This document shows, piece after piece, positions 1 through 9,421 of a stretch of DNA of 64,000 nt. The stretch covers positions 310,001 through 374,000 of the forward strand of contig NZ_WYDP01000001.1 of NCBI RefSeq assembly GCF_009904055.1, read 5' to 3'. The number at the start of each line of letters is the position of its first letter. The first letter of the stretch is position 1. The notes under the pieces are model-generated. The model saw only the letters and a list, made by a program, of their open reading frames with translations. It was not told the origin of the DNA and searched no databases. Source of the stretch: Rubellimicrobium sp. CFH 75288 (GTDB lineage: Bacteria > Pseudomonadota > Alphaproteobacteria > Rhodobacterales > Rhodobacteraceae). A program made the position numbers and the translations under genes.

Positions 1-73
1 CGGCCAGCGCGGTGCCGAGCAGCAGGCCCGCGGCACGGCCGGCAGGGCGGGAACGGAGAGAATCAAGGTTCAC
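1..73 (-). CDS. N-terminus of an exported protein (partial, cut by window edge), possibly a DegP/Do-type protease
   Basis: Only about 24 codons are visible on the minus strand. A GTG at 73 is preceded by the strong ribosome site GAAGGAGC. An in-frame ATG at 88 would add five codons but has no ribosome site of its own. The visible peptide has several arginines followed by an Ala/Leu-rich stretch, which looks like the beginning of a signal peptide. In Rhodobacterales the hflK-hflC-DUF2065 genes are commonly followed by a periplasmic Do-family serine protease, and the strand and position fit. The identity is inferred from gene order only, because no catalytic motif lies in the window. Confidence 0.4.
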   Translation of the reverse strand, partial: MNLDSLRSRPAGRAAGLLLGTALA

Positions 74-193
74 GGACAGCTCCTTCATCGGCGGTCTGAC
101 CGCCACGGGGATCGCGGGAACGGATCGTTCCCGTCGCGGGCGAAGATCGGCAGAACGGCCCGCACTCGCAACGCAAAGCCCAGTCGCGCAGCG

Positions 194-400
194 TCAAGAC
201 AGCGTGAGAGCACCGAGCCCCCAGGCCGCCCAGACCAGCGCCAGCCCCAGCGCGGCGGCCCCGAGGCCCACGAGACGCCGCGTCTCGGGCGGGAGGGTCC
301 GCAGCGCGGCCAGCATCTCCTCCACCAGACGCGGAGCGAGGGCCCAGAGCAGGCCCTCGACCAGGAGAACGAGGCCGATCGCCAGAAGCGCCCAGGCCAC
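194..400 (-). CDS. DUF2065 family small inner-membrane protein (YjeT-like)
   Basis: This 68-residue protein is made almost entirely of two hydrophobic segments (about residues 2-20 and 45-65) separated by a short polar linker with the pattern RTLPPETRR. That is the layout of the DUF2065/YjeT family. Members of this family typically sit directly after hflC, and here the gene begins 18 bases after the hflC stop on the same strand. The start is GTG at 400 and no clear ribosome site precedes it, so translation may depend on coupling to hflC. The function is unknown. A role near the HflKC complex is inferred from position only. Confidence 0.75.
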   Translation of the reverse strand: MAWALLAIGLVLLVEGLLWALAPRLVEEMLAALRTLPPETRRLVGLGAAALGLALVWAAWGLGALTLS

Positions 401-418
401 GACCGCGGCGCCCGACCG

Positions 419-1528
419 TCAGGGCGCCACCGCCACCGCCGCCGGTTCCGCCGCCACGCCGGCCTGTTCGTCCGCAGGCGCGGAGGGCGCGACCTCGGCG
501 GGGGCAGGCTCGAAGGCGTCGGTCACCACGTTGTCCCCCGCAGCCGGACCCGCAGCGGGCGCGGCGGCCGGTGCGGGTTCGAGGGCGGGCTCAGCCGCCG
601 GACCCGCCGGCGGCGCGGCCGGCGCGATCGCCCCCGGCGCCGCGGCGGCAAAGCCCGTCGCACCGCCGTAGAGATATTCGAAGAAGGCGTTGTCGGGCGT
701 CATCACCATGGTGGAGTTGGTGCCGCGCAGCGCCTGCTCGTAGGCCTGAAGGGACCGGTAGAACTGGAAGAAGGCGGGATCGGCTCCATAGGCCTCGGCG
801 AAGATGCGGTTGGCCTCGGCATCGGCCTCGCCTCGGGTGATGTTGGCCTCGCGCTCGGCCTCCGAGACGGTCTCGATCACCGTCCGGTCGGCCAGCGCGC
901 GCACCCGCTGTGCGGCCTCGTTGCCGCGCGCGATCTCGTCGGCGGCCTCGCGCTCGCGCTCCGCCCGCATCCGGGCGAACGTCGCCTCCAGGTTCTGCGC
1001 CGGCAGGTTGGTCTGCTTGAGGCGCACGTCCACGATGGCGATGCCGAGGTTCGCCGCCTCGCGCTGGGCACCGTCGCGGATGCGGCGGCTCAGCTCGGCG
1101 CGCTGCTCGGACAGGATGACGTCCGAGGTGACCTGGTCGGCCCCCAGGACCTCGCGGATCTGGGCGTTCAGGATGGCGCTCAGGCGGTCCTGCGCGATGG
1201 CGACGCCGCCCACGCCGACGGCCTGGCGGAACCGCACCACGTCCGCGATGCGGTAGCGCGCGAAGGCGTCCACGATCAGGCGCCGGTCGTCGGCGGGCGT
1301 GACCTCGATCGTCTCCGTGTCGAGCCCCAGGATGCGGCCGTCGTAATAGACCACCTCCTGGATGAGGGGCAGCTTGAAGTAGAGGCCGGGATCCTCGCGG
1401 ACCTGCCGGATCTGGCCGAACTGGAGGACCAGGGCCTTCTGCCGCTCGTCCACCACGAAGATGGAGGACATCAGGATCACGAAGGCCACCACGGCGAGGG
1501 CCACGAGGGCGGTGAGGGATCGGCGCAT
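419..1528 (-). CDS. hflC: HflC, membrane-anchored SPFH/prohibitin subunit of the HflKC complex
   Basis: The protein has 369 residues. An N-terminal membrane anchor (about residues 5-25) is followed by an SPFH/band 7 domain whose start carries the typical FVVDERQKALVLQFG pattern, then an Arg/Glu/Ala-rich coiled region with the family phrase ADEIARGNEAAQRV. HflC and HflK form a large periplasm-facing cage around the FtsH protease and modulate its degradation of membrane proteins. The gene begins one base after the hflK stop, so the two are surely one operon. It is longer than the usual ~290-330 residues because of an Ala/Pro-rich C-terminal tail of about 75 residues, probably disordered. Confidence 0.95.
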   Translation of the reverse strand: MRRSLTALVALAVVAFVILMSSIFVVDERQKALVLQFGQIRQVREDPGLYFKLPLIQEVVYYDGRILGLDTETIEVTPADDRRLIVDAFARYRIADVVRFRQAVGVGGVAIAQDRLSAILNAQIREVLGADQVTSDVILSEQRAELSRRIRDGAQREAANLGIAIVDVRLKQTNLPAQNLEATFARMRAEREREAADEIARGNEAAQRVRALADRTVIETVSEAEREANITRGEADAEANRIFAEAYGADPAFFQFYRSLQAYEQALRGTNSTMVMTPDNAFFEYLYGGATGFAAAAPGAIAPAAPPAGPAAEPALEPAPAAAPAAGPAAGDNVVTDAFEPAPAEVAPSAPADEQAGVAAEPAAVAVAP

Positions 1529-1529
1529 C

Positions 1530-2849
1530 TCAGTTCCCTCCGGTCGAGGCGGGCGTGGCGGCAGCGGCCGAGGCGCCGGTGCCCTGCTGGGGCTGGAGGC
1601 CCGGCGCCGCGGCGGGCGGTGCGGGCTGGGGCTGGGCGGCGGCGCCCGCCTGCCCGGCCGTTCCGCCCGAGGGCATGCGGACCATGTCGTTCAGCGGCAG
1701 GAAGGGGACGACGCCGGTTCCACCGTTCCCGTTGCCGCCGCCGGCCACCGCCGGATCGAGGATGATCTTGCCCACGTCGCCCAGCACGCGCTCCATGGTC
1801 TCGATGTAGAGACGCTCGCGCGTGACCTCCTGGGCATTGCGGTATTCGGCCAGGACGGCCGAGAACCGGCTCGCCTGCCCCAGCGCGTCGTTGATCGTGC
1901 GCGCGCGGTAGGCCTCGGCCTCCTCGATGATCTGCGCGGCCTGACCGCGGCTTTCGGCGAGCACGCGGTTGGCGTAGGCGTCGGCCTGCCGCTGGAGGCG
2001 GTCGCGCTCCTGCTCGGCGGCCTGAACGGCGCGGAAGGCGTCGATCACCTCGGCCGGCGGGTCCGCGCGGTCCAGGTTGACCCGCAGGATGCGGATGCCC
2101 GACCGGTAGGCGTCCAGCGTGGCCTGGATGCGCTCGCGCGCCGTGTCGGCGATGATGCCCCGGTCGCGGTTGAGGATGGGGGCGAGGTTGGACGCCGCCA
2201 TGATCTCGCGCATGACCGACTCGGACACGGCGCGCACGGTCAGTTCCGGGTCGCGGATGTTGAACAGCAGCTGCTCGGGATCGGCGACGTTCCAGACCAC
2301 CTGAAAGCCGATGTCCACGATGTTGGCGTCCGTGGTCAGCATCAGGCCCGATTCCTCGGCCCGTGCCGCGGCGGTCGTGGGCGCGGCATTGGCCCCCAGC
2401 GCCTCCGTGCGTTCGGACGTGACGTTGATGACGGTGTAGGTGACGAGCGGCCAGGGGGCGAAGTTCAGCCCCGGTTCGCCGACATTGTAGGCCTGTCCCA
2501 GGAACAGCTCGACCGAGCGCTCCTCGGGACGGACCGTGTAGAACGACATGAAGGCCCAGAGCACCACGAGGCCGAGCACGCCCAGAAGGACCGTCCCGCG
2601 CGTCACGAGCGGACCGCCCTGCTGGGGCGGCGGGGTGCCGGGACCCCCGGTTCCGCGGCCGCCCATCAGCACGCGAAGCTGCTCGCGGCCGCGGTTCACC
2701 AGCTTGTCGATTTCGGGGATCGCGGGCGGTTCCCCCGGCCTGCGCGGCGGGCGCCGGTCCTCCGGAAAGCGGTCGTCATCGCCTCCGCCTCCGCCCCCGC
2801 CGAAAGGCCCGCGGCCGCCACCGCCGCCCCAAGGTCCGCCATTGGCCAT
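1530..2849 (-). CDS. hflK: HflK, membrane-anchored SPFH/prohibitin subunit of the HflKC complex
   Basis: The protein has 439 residues. The N-terminus is Gly/Pro/Arg-rich (first ~35 residues). A single membrane span lies near residues 88-105, followed by an SPFH domain with the typical YTVRPEERSVELFLG entry and a long Ala/Glu/Arg helix ending in ERLYIETMERVLG. It is the partner of HflC in the FtsH-associated cage. The start is ATG 2849 with an AAGGAGG ribosome site nine bases upstream. The C-terminus has a ~60-residue Ala/Pro/Gln-rich extension like the one on HflC. It is the first gene of hflK-hflC-DUF2065, and the ~150 bases upstream carry no gene. Confidence 0.95.
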   Translation of the reverse strand: MANGGPWGGGGGRGPFGGGGGGGDDDRFPEDRRPPRRPGEPPAIPEIDKLVNRGREQLRVLMGGRGTGGPGTPPPQQGGPLVTRGTVLLGVLGLVVLWAFMSFYTVRPEERSVELFLGQAYNVGEPGLNFAPWPLVTYTVINVTSERTEALGANAAPTTAAARAEESGLMLTTDANIVDIGFQVVWNVADPEQLLFNIRDPELTVRAVSESVMREIMAASNLAPILNRDRGIIADTARERIQATLDAYRSGIRILRVNLDRADPPAEVIDAFRAVQAAEQERDRLQRQADAYANRVLAESRGQAAQIIEEAEAYRARTINDALGQASRFSAVLAEYRNAQEVTRERLYIETMERVLGDVGKIILDPAVAGGGNGNGGTGVVPFLPLNDMVRMPSGGTAGQAGAAAQPQPAPPAAAPGLQPQQGTGASAAAATPASTGGN

Positions 2850-3003
2850 GCGTTCCCCCTCCTTGCCTGCTCCTAGCTGGTCATCCCCGGGGCAAAAGGC
2901 AACCCCGGATCGCCCCGCTTCACGGCCCTGCGCGCGGGGCGGGCGGGCCGCGCACGGCCGCGTCAGCCCCCTTTCGCGCAGGGGGCAGCGTCATGCCGAC
3001 GCC

Positions 3004-4416
3004 TCAGGCGCGCCGCACCGGCTCGCGCAGGGTGACCATCTCCTCCGCCATCGTCGGATGGACCGCGATCGTCCGGTCGAAATCCTCCTTGGTGGCTCCC
3101 ATCCGCACCGCGATCGCCGCGAGCTGGATCATCTCGCCCGCGTCGGGTGCGACGATGTGCACGCCCAGGACGCGGCGCGTCTCGCGGCTGACGACCAGCT
3201 TCATCAGCACCCTGTCGGGCCGCTCGGCAAAGGCGGTGCGCAGCGGGCGGAACGAGGTGGCATAGATCTCCACCGGCTCGCGCTCGCGCGCCTCCTCCTC
3301 CGTCAGGCCCACCGTGCCCAGTTCGGGCTGCGTGAACACCGCCGAGGCGAGCGCCTCGTGGTCCACCGGCGTGGGCTTGCCGCCGAACACCGTCTCGGCA
3401 AAGGCCATGGCGTCGCGGATGGCCACCGGCGTCAGGGCCGGCCGGTCGGTCGCGTCACCGATGGCATAGACCGAGGGCACCGCCGTCTGGGAATAGCGAT
3501 CGACCTCCACATGGCCCCGTCGCCCCAGCCGGACCCCGATCTCCTCGAGACCGAGCCCTTTCGTGCTGGGCGCGCGGCCGGTGGCGAACAGCACGGCGTC
3601 GAAGACCTGCTCAGCGCCATGCGTGGGCTTGACCTTCACGGGACCGTCCGAGGGCCCCTCCGGCTCCGGCGGCCGCTCGCCCGCGGGCAGGTCGAACACG
3701 GCGTCCGGTCCGCCCAGGCACAGCAGGTCCGTGCCCACATGGAGCGACACGCCGCGCTCCTGCAGCGCCTCGGCCACCAGGCCGCGCGCCTCGTCGTCGA
3801 AGCCGCGCAGGATCTGCGCGCCGCGATAGAACTGCGTCACCTGCACGCCCAGACCGGCAAAGATGCCCGCCATCTCGCAGGCGATGTAGCCCCCGCCGAC
3901 GATGAGCAGCGATCGCGGCAGCCGGTCGAGCGTGAACATGTCGTCCGAGACGAGGCCCAGCGCCGCGCCCGGAATGTCGGGCCGGACCGGATGCCCCCCC
4001 GTCGCCACCAGGACATGCGCCGCGCTGACGCGGCCGCCGTCCTCGAGCCGGACGGTATGGGGGTCCTCCAGCACGGCGCGGGTGGGGTGGATCGTCACCC
4101 CGGACCCCTCGAGGAGGCGCCGGTAGACCCCCTCCAGCCGGTCGAGCTCGGCATCGAGCCGCGCGCGGAACGTCTCCCACGAGAAGGCGCCGTCCCCAAG
4201 CGTCCAGCCATAGCCCGGCGCCAGGTCCAGCGTCTCGCGGAACTGGGAGGCAAAGACCATGATCTTCTTGGGCACGCAGCCCCGGATGACGCAGGTGCCG
4301 CCCAGCCGGCTCTGCTCGGCCAGCGCGACGCGCGCGCCCCGGGCCGCGGCCATGCGCGCCGCGCGCACACCCCCCGAGCCGCCTCCGATCACGAACAGAT
4401 CGACGTCAAAGGCCAT
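3004..4416 (-). CDS. gor: Glutathione-disulfide reductase
   Basis: This 470-residue FAD/NAD(P)-disulfide oxidoreductase reduces oxidised glutathione with NADPH in the cytoplasm. An N-terminal dinucleotide motif GGGSGGVRAARMAAARG and the redox-active disulfide motif GGTCVIRGCVPKK (CxxxxC) are visible. A second nucleotide motif, GGGYIACEMAGIF, lies in the middle. The C-terminal interface ends with HPTMAEE, which holds the catalytic His. A ~25-residue Pro/Gly/Glu-rich insertion near residue 250 makes it slightly longer than the usual ~450. The ATG at 4416 lies five bases after the rpiA stop; a longer upstream reading in this frame is antisense or shadow. rpiA-gor is an arrangement that links NADPH supply with redox defence. 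Confidence 0.93.
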   Translation of the reverse strand: MAFDVDLFVIGGGSGGVRAARMAAARGARVALAEQSRLGGTCVIRGCVPKKIMVFASQFRETLDLAPGYGWTLGDGAFSWETFRARLDAELDRLEGVYRRLLEGSGVTIHPTRAVLEDPHTVRLEDGGRVSAAHVLVATGGHPVRPDIPGAALGLVSDDMFTLDRLPRSLLIVGGGYIACEMAGIFAGLGVQVTQFYRGAQILRGFDDEARGLVAEALQERGVSLHVGTDLLCLGGPDAVFDLPAGERPPEPEGPSDGPVKVKPTHGAEQVFDAVLFATGRAPSTKGLGLEEIGVRLGRRGHVEVDRYSQTAVPSVYAIGDATDRPALTPVAIRDAMAFAETVFGGKPTPVDHEALASAVFTQPELGTVGLTEEEAREREPVEIYATSFRPLRTAFAERPDRVLMKLVVSRETRRVLGVHIVAPDAGEMIQLAAIAVRMGATKEDFDRTIAVHPTMAEEMVTLREPVRRA

Positions 4417-4421
4417 GGCGC

Positions 4422-5210
4422 TCACTCCGCCACATCGGTGAAGATGTTGTCGGTCTCGTCGAAGGCGATGCGCCCGTCGTCGCGCAGCTCGCCCCCCGCC
4501 TCCTGCACCTCCACCCGTCCGTCGCCATGGCCGATCACCAGCATGTCGCAGATGTCGAGAAAGAGCCCGTTCTCCACCACTCCGGGAATCTGGTTGAGCA
4601 CCAGGCTGAGCTGGCGCGGATTGCCGATCCGGTTGAGGTGGCAGTCGATGATGTGATGTCCCTCGTCGGTGACAAAGGGCATGTCGCCGTTCATCCGCAG
4701 GCTGGTCGTGCGCCCCAGCACGTCCATGCCCACCAGCACCTCCTCGATGAGCGCACGGGTGGCCGGCCAGCCGAAGGGGATCACCTCCACCGGCAGCGGG
4801 AAGGCCCCCAGCGCGACCACCCGCTTGGCGGCATCGGCGATCACCACCATCCGGTCCGAGGCGGTGGCGACGATCTTCTCCTGCAGGAGCGCGCCGCCGC
4901 CGCCCTTGATGAGGTTGAGCGACCCGTCCACCTCGTCCGCCCCGTCGATGGTCAGGTCCAGCCACCGGACCTCCTCGAGCGAGGCCAGCGGGATTCCCTC
5001 GCGCCGCGCCAGCTCCGCCGTGCGCGCCGAGGTCGGCACGCCCCGCAGGCGCAGCCCCTCCTGCCGCACGCGCTCGCCCAGGCAGCGCACCAGCCACGCC
5101 GCGGTCGAGCCCGTCCCCAGCCCGAGCTTCATGCCGTCCTCCACCAGGGCGGCCGCGCGTCGGGCGGCAGCGAACTTCGCGCGGTCGAGGGGCGAAAGCG
5201 TCGGGGACAT
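4422..5210 (-). CDS. rpiA: Ribose-5-phosphate isomerase A
   Basis: This 262-residue protein interconverts ribose 5-phosphate and ribulose 5-phosphate in the pentose phosphate pathway. The family pattern GLGTGSTAAWLV near the N-terminus binds the phosphate. The central DGADEVD and KGGGGALLQEKIVA stretches hold the catalytic residues, and ENGLFLDI lies near the C-terminus. The ATG at 5210 starts the conserved region (MSPTLSPLDRAKF); a longer in-frame reading begins inside the divergent intergenic region and is not conserved-looking. gor follows five bases downstream. The 130-base gap to the divergent glutathione transferase should hold both promoters, but no clear -35/-10 pair stands out. Confidence 0.95.
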   Translation of the reverse strand: MSPTLSPLDRAKFAAARRAAALVEDGMKLGLGTGSTAAWLVRCLGERVRQEGLRLRGVPTSARTAELARREGIPLASLEEVRWLDLTIDGADEVDGSLNLIKGGGGALLQEKIVATASDRMVVIADAAKRVVALGAFPLPVEVIPFGWPATRALIEEVLVGMDVLGRTTSLRMNGDMPFVTDEGHHIIDCHLNRIGNPRQLSLVLNQIPGVVENGLFLDICDMLVIGHGDGRVEVQEAGGELRDDGRIAFDETDNIFTDVAE

Positions 5211-5340
5211 GGGCGGGCACTCCGGTCGGGACGGCGAAGCTATAGGCCAGCGTCCCGGCGGGGGCGAGTCCCCGGCCGTTTCCTCCCCCAAGCGTCGCTT
5301 TTCCGCGCGCGCCTGCCGCCCTCGCGGTCATCGTCGCGCC

Positions 5341-6042
5341 ATGCCGCCGCCCCTCCGCCTCCACTACGCGCCCGACAACGCTTCGCTCTGCGTGCGCCTC
5401 GCGCTGCTGCGCGCGGGCGTGCCCTTCGCCACCGTCCTCGTGGACCGTCGAGCCCGCGGGCAGGACAGCCCGGCCTTCCGCGCGATCAACCCCCACGGCC
5501 TCATCCCCGCGCTCGAAACGCCCCAGGGCCCTCTGTTCGAGACCGGCGCCATCCTGCTCTGGATCGCCGACCGTCACGGCGCGGGCCTCGCCCCGGCCCC
5601 CGGCGAGGCGGACCGCGGCCTCGTGCTGTCCTGGCTGTTCTGGCTCTCCAACAGCCTGCATCCGGCGCTCCGCATCCTGTTCTATCCCGATCGTCACGTC
5701 GCGGGCGACACCGCCCGCCTCGTCCTGCGCACGCGCGAGAGGGTGGGCGCGATGCTCCACACGCTCGAGGACCGCGCGCCCGACCTGACCGCCTGGCTCG
5801 GCGCGCCGGAGGGGCCTTCCGTCCTCGACTGCTATCTCTGCCCGATGCTGCGATGGCTCGCGCTCTACCCGGTGGACGCGCGCGGCTGGTTCGACCTCGC
5901 CCGCTGGCCCCGCCTTCTCGATGTCGCGCGCCGGATGGACGACCGCCCCGAGACGGCCGCCGCCGCGCGGGCCGAGGGCCTCGGGCCGCGGCCCTTCTCC
6001 GCCCCCGCCCTCCCCGACCCTCCCGAAGGGAGTGCCACCTGA
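5341..6042 (+). CDS. Glutathione S-transferase family protein
   Basis: The 233-residue protein has a thioredoxin-like N-terminal half, with the phrase NPHGLIPALETPQGPLFET including the cis-Pro and the E-T glutathione-contact pair, and an all-helical C-terminal half. This is the standard two-domain GST fold. The substrate cannot be told from the sequence. The stop overlaps the sdaA start (TGATG), so translation is coupled. Co-transcription with serine deaminase and divergence from gor hint at thiol or redox metabolism, but that is inference. The ATG at 5341 was chosen because the recognisable thioredoxin-fold strand starts six residues later. Confidence 0.8.
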   Translation: MPPPLRLHYAPDNASLCVRLALLRAGVPFATVLVDRRARGQDSPAFRAINPHGLIPALETPQGPLFETGAILLWIADRHGAGLAPAPGEADRGLVLSWLFWLSNSLHPALRILFYPDRHVAGDTARLVLRTRERVGAMLHTLEDRAPDLTAWLGAPEGPSVLDCYLCPMLRWLALYPVDARGWFDLARWPRLLDVARRMDDRPETAAAARAEGLGPRPFSAPALPDPPEGSAT

Positions 6043-7415
6043 TGTTCCTCTCCGTGTTCGACATGTTCAAGGTCGGGATCGGCCCCTCGTCCTCGCACAC
6101 GATGGGGCCCATGGTCGCCGCCGCGCGCTTTCTCGACCACCTGCGCGCCCAGCCCTTCCGCCCCGCGGGGCTGCGCGCCTCGCTCCACGGCTCGCTCGCC
6201 TTCACCGGCGCGGGCCATGCCACCGACCGCGCGGTGATCCTCGGCTTCGCGGGCTTCCTGCCCGAGAGCTACGACGCCGACCGCGCCGAGGCCGCGCTCG
6301 CCCGCATCCGCGCCGAACGGCTCGTCGAACCCCCCGGCCTGCCGCCGCTCCGCTTCGACCCCGAGGCCGACCTGCGCTTCGACTACGGCCCCCCGCTGCC
6401 CGGCCATGCCAACGGCCTGATCCTGCGGGCCACCGACGCGCAGGGCGACGTTCTTGTGGAGGAGACCTACTATTCCATCGGCGGCGGCTTCGTGCTGACC
6501 GCTGACGAACTCGCCCGGGGCCGCAAGGCCGAGGAGGGCCCCCCCGTGCCCTTTCCCTTCGACACCGCCGAGGCGATGCTGCGCATGGCGCGCGACTCGG
6601 GCCTCTCGATCGCCGCCATGAAGCGCGCCAACGAGCTGACCCGCACCGATCCCGCCTCGCTCGACCGCGGCCTCGCCCGCATCTGGGAGGTGATGGAGGC
6701 CTGCATCGACCGCGGCCTCTCGACCGAGGGGGTGCTGCCCGGCGGCCTCAAGGTGCGCCGCCGCGCCGCCGGGATTTACCGCGCGCTCATGGCCGAGCGC
6801 GGGCTCAACCTCACCCCGCCCCACACGATCAACGACTGGATGTCGGCCTATGCCATGGCCGTCAACGAGGAGAACGCCGCCGGCGGGCAGGTCGTCACCG
6901 CGCCCACCAACGGCGCGGCGGGCGTCGTTCCGGCCGTCATCCGCTACTGGCTCGACCACGTCCCCGGCGCGAGCCGCGCCCGCGTCGGGGACTTCCTGCT
7001 CACCGCCGCCGCCATCGGCGGGCTCGTCAAGTGGAACGCCTCCATCTCGGGCGCCGAATGCGGCTGCCAGGCCGAGGTGGGCTCGGCCTCCGCCATGGCC
7101 GCCGCCGGGCTCTGCGCCGCGATGGGTGGCACGCCCATGCAGGTGGAGAACGCCGCCGAGATCGCGCTCGAGCACCATCTCGGCATGACCTGCGACCCGG
7201 TCCGGGGCCTCGTCCAGGTCCCCTGCATCGAGAGGAACGGCCTCGGCGCGATCAAGGCGGTCTCGGCCGCCTCGCTCGCGCTCCGGGGCGACGGCACCCA
7301 CCTCGTCCCCCTCGACGCGGCCATCGAGACGATGCGCCAGACCGGCGAGGACATGCACAGCAAGTACAAGGAAACCTCGCTCGGCGGGCTCGCTGTCAAC
7401 GTGCCGAACTGCTGA
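6042..7415 (+). CDS. sdaA: L-serine ammonia-lyase, single-chain iron-sulfur type
   Basis: This 457-residue enzyme deaminates L-serine to pyruvate and ammonia. The N-terminal regulatory domain begins with [20 protein letters not shown], the usual family opening. The C-terminal catalytic domain carries the 4Fe-4S cysteine ligands in [22 protein letters not shown] and [10 protein letters not shown], and it ends with the typical [11 protein letters not shown] tail whose last Cys caps the cluster. Alpha and beta halves are fused, as in Gram-negative bacteria. The ATG at 6042 shares its A with the stop of the upstream GST. The cluster is expected to be oxygen-sensitive, a property of the family. 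Confidence 0.95.
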   Translation: MFLSVFDMFKVGIGPSSSHTMGPMVAAARFLDHLRAQPFRPAGLRASLHGSLAFTGAGHATDRAVILGFAGFLPESYDADRAEAALARIRAERLVEPPGLPPLRFDPEADLRFDYGPPLPGHANGLILRATDAQGDVLVEETYYSIGGGFVLTADELARGRKAEEGPPVPFPFDTAEAMLRMARDSGLSIAAMKRANELTRTDPASLDRGLARIWEVMEACIDRGLSTEGVLPGGLKVRRRAAGIYRALMAERGLNLTPPHTINDWMSAYAMAVNEENAAGGQVVTAPTNGAAGVVPAVIRYWLDHVPGASRARVGDFLLTAAAIGGLVKWNASISGAECGCQAEVGSASAMAAAGLCAAMGGTPMQVENAAEIALEHHLGMTCDPVRGLVQVPCIERNGLGAIKAVSAASLALRGDGTHLVPLDAAIETMRQTGEDMHSKYKETSLGGLAVNVPNC

Positions 7416-7424
7416 GGGCCGCGC

Positions 7425-9338
7425 TCAGCCCGACAGATGCGCCTCGAGCGCCTCCCGCGCGGCCTCGACGCGCTCGCGTCCGGCCCGGACCGCCGCCTCG
7501 GCCTCCGTGACCGCCTGCTCCGCCGCCAGAAGGTCCTCCAGGAAACGGGCCTGCAGCTCCGACCCCTCCGGCACGACGGCCAGCATCGCACGGGCGCGCT
7601 CGTGCCGGGCGAGGCTGTCGTCCCGCTCGGCCTGCGCCCGGGCGAGCCCCGTTTCCGCCTCCCGCAGCGCGCGGGCGAGCGCCGCGGCCTCCTCCAGGTA
7701 GCGGCGCGTCTCCTCGTCGGCCGCCCGGCCCTGCCAGCCGAGCAGGGCCTCCTCGCCCAGGGTCGCGATCTCGACCGTCTGCTCGAAGGGATAGCGGTCG
7801 CGCACGCGCAGCACGCCCTCGCCCTCCGCCACGGGCACCGCCACGCGCAGCCAGCGCAGGCCGCCCTCGTCCTGCCGGACCGCACCGCCGGGCCCGTCGA
7901 GCACCTCCGCCTCCCAGCCCTGCGCCAGGGGATGCTCGACGATCACCTCGCCATCCCCGCCCGCGGGGGCGAGGATGCGATAGGCCACCTCGCGCACCCG
8001 TTCCTGACCGATGCGCAGGACCCCCGCCGCCGCGCGGACCGAGACCTGCCGCACCGTCTCCGAGGCGGTCTCCTCCACGCGCAGCTGCCGGTCGGTTCCA
8101 TAGGCCACCGCCCGCTCCTCGCCGGGCGCCAGCAGCGGGAAGGCCGCGTCCCCCACATAGCCGCCCGCCTCGTCCGAGACGGTCATCACCCCCGCGGGCA
8201 GCCGGACGGAGAGGGTGTTGCGCACCTCCAGCACGCGCTCGGGGTTGCCGGTGCGCGTCCGCGCCTCGCCCCGCCACAGCGCCAGGTGGCGCGCCCCGAG
8301 CGGCTCGGAGAGAAAGGGCAGCGACAGCATCGCCCCGGCGGGCAGGTCCACCGGCACCCCGAGGGCAAAGCGCGAGTCGATCACCCCCTCCGCCGCCTCG
8401 GCCGCCGCCGCGACCGGCGCGGGCATGGGCGCGGCCTCCATCGCGTCCGCACCGCGCGCGGCCATCGGCGCGGCCGCCGCCGCCATGGCTGGGGCGGCCC
8501 ATTCCATCGGCTCGCGCCCGCGCCAGTCGCGGCGGTGCAGCTCCGCGTCGATCGTCCGCGGGCTGCCCGAACTCAGCGTCAGCGCCACGTCCTCCCAGTC
8601 CTCGCCCGTGGCGTTCTCCACCACGGCCCAGGCCTGCAGGTCCACCGCGCCCTCGCCGCGCAGCACCGCCCGATAGGCCGTCTTCCAGGCCGGCGCCGCG
8701 ATCACGTAGGACAGCGCGAAGGGCCCCTCCCCCTCCACCGCCACCGCCACCTCGCGCAGCTGCCCCCCGGCCGCCGCCCGCAGCGCGCCCAGGCCCCGCG
8801 CCAGCGCCTCCCGCACCGCCTCGTCCAGGATCACGAGCTCCGTCCCCTCGCGCAGGATGTGGCGCCGGACGCCGCCCCCGTCGCCCAGCACCGTGAGCAC
8901 CGTCTGGCAGCCGCGCGCCTCCGAGCATTCCTCGGCCGCCCCCATCAGCGTGCCCTCGCGCCCGCCCGCATGGCCGGGCTCGGTCACGCGCACCCGCAGC
9001 CCCGGCACCGCGCGGACCAGCGCGCCGAGATCGGTCGCCGCCTCGGGTGGGAAGGGCAGCGCGGCAAAGGCGTCCTCCACCGGCGATTCGCCATCCAGGC
9101 TCATCCGCGCGCCCGTAATCCCCTCGCCCCGCAGGAGGAGCGACTTGAGCACGTCGTCCACGTCCCGCAGCGGCACGGAGAGGACGACGCGCCCGCCCTC
9201 CCCCTCCCGCACGATCTCGGCGAGACCCGCCTCGAAGAGCACCACCTCCCGCACGGGCGCCTCCTGCGCCAGCACGGGCAGCGCGGCGGCCAGCGCCGCC
9301 AGCGACGAGACGAAGGACAGGACGCGACGGCGGGCCAT
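7425..9338 (-). CDS. Exported DUF4139-type (mucoidy inhibitor-like) protein
   Basis: The protein has 637 residues. A signal peptide with a twin-basic start (MARRRVLSF) and cleavage after VLAQ near residue 25 directs it to the periplasm. The body is rich in beta-strand patterns, including SYVIAAPAWKTAYRAVL and a YPFEQTVEIATLGEEALLGW stretch, typical of DUF4139 proteins. An Ala/Met/Pro-rich linker sits near residue 280, and the last ~95 residues form a charged Ala/Glu/Arg coiled coil. In well-studied relatives the coiled coil lies at the other end, so a C-terminal helix is a variant. The function is unknown. It converges with sdaA nine bases away. Confidence 0.65.
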   Translation of the reverse strand: MARRRVLSFVSSLAALAAALPVLAQEAPVREVVLFEAGLAEIVREGEGGRVVLSVPLRDVDDVLKSLLLRGEGITGARMSLDGESPVEDAFAALPFPPEAATDLGALVRAVPGLRVRVTEPGHAGGREGTLMGAAEECSEARGCQTVLTVLGDGGGVRRHILREGTELVILDEAVREALARGLGALRAAAGGQLREVAVAVEGEGPFALSYVIAAPAWKTAYRAVLRGEGAVDLQAWAVVENATGEDWEDVALTLSSGSPRTIDAELHRRDWRGREPMEWAAPAMAAAAAPMAARGADAMEAAPMPAPVAAAAEAAEGVIDSRFALGVPVDLPAGAMLSLPFLSEPLGARHLALWRGEARTRTGNPERVLEVRNTLSVRLPAGVMTVSDEAGGYVGDAAFPLLAPGEERAVAYGTDRQLRVEETASETVRQVSVRAAAGVLRIGQERVREVAYRILAPAGGDGEVIVEHPLAQGWEAEVLDGPGGAVRQDEGGLRWLRVAVPVAEGEGVLRVRDRYPFEQTVEIATLGEEALLGWQGRAADEETRRYLEEAAALARALREAETGLARAQAERDDSLARHERARAMLAVVPEGSELQARFLEDLLAAEQAVTEAEAAVRAGRERVEAAREALEAHLSG

Positions 9339-9421
9339 GAGGGTCTCCTCGGTTGGGTCGCCGTCTTCTTACAGCCGCGGGCGGGTCCGGCGCGACGGCG
9401 TTCGCGCGCCGTCGGCGCCCG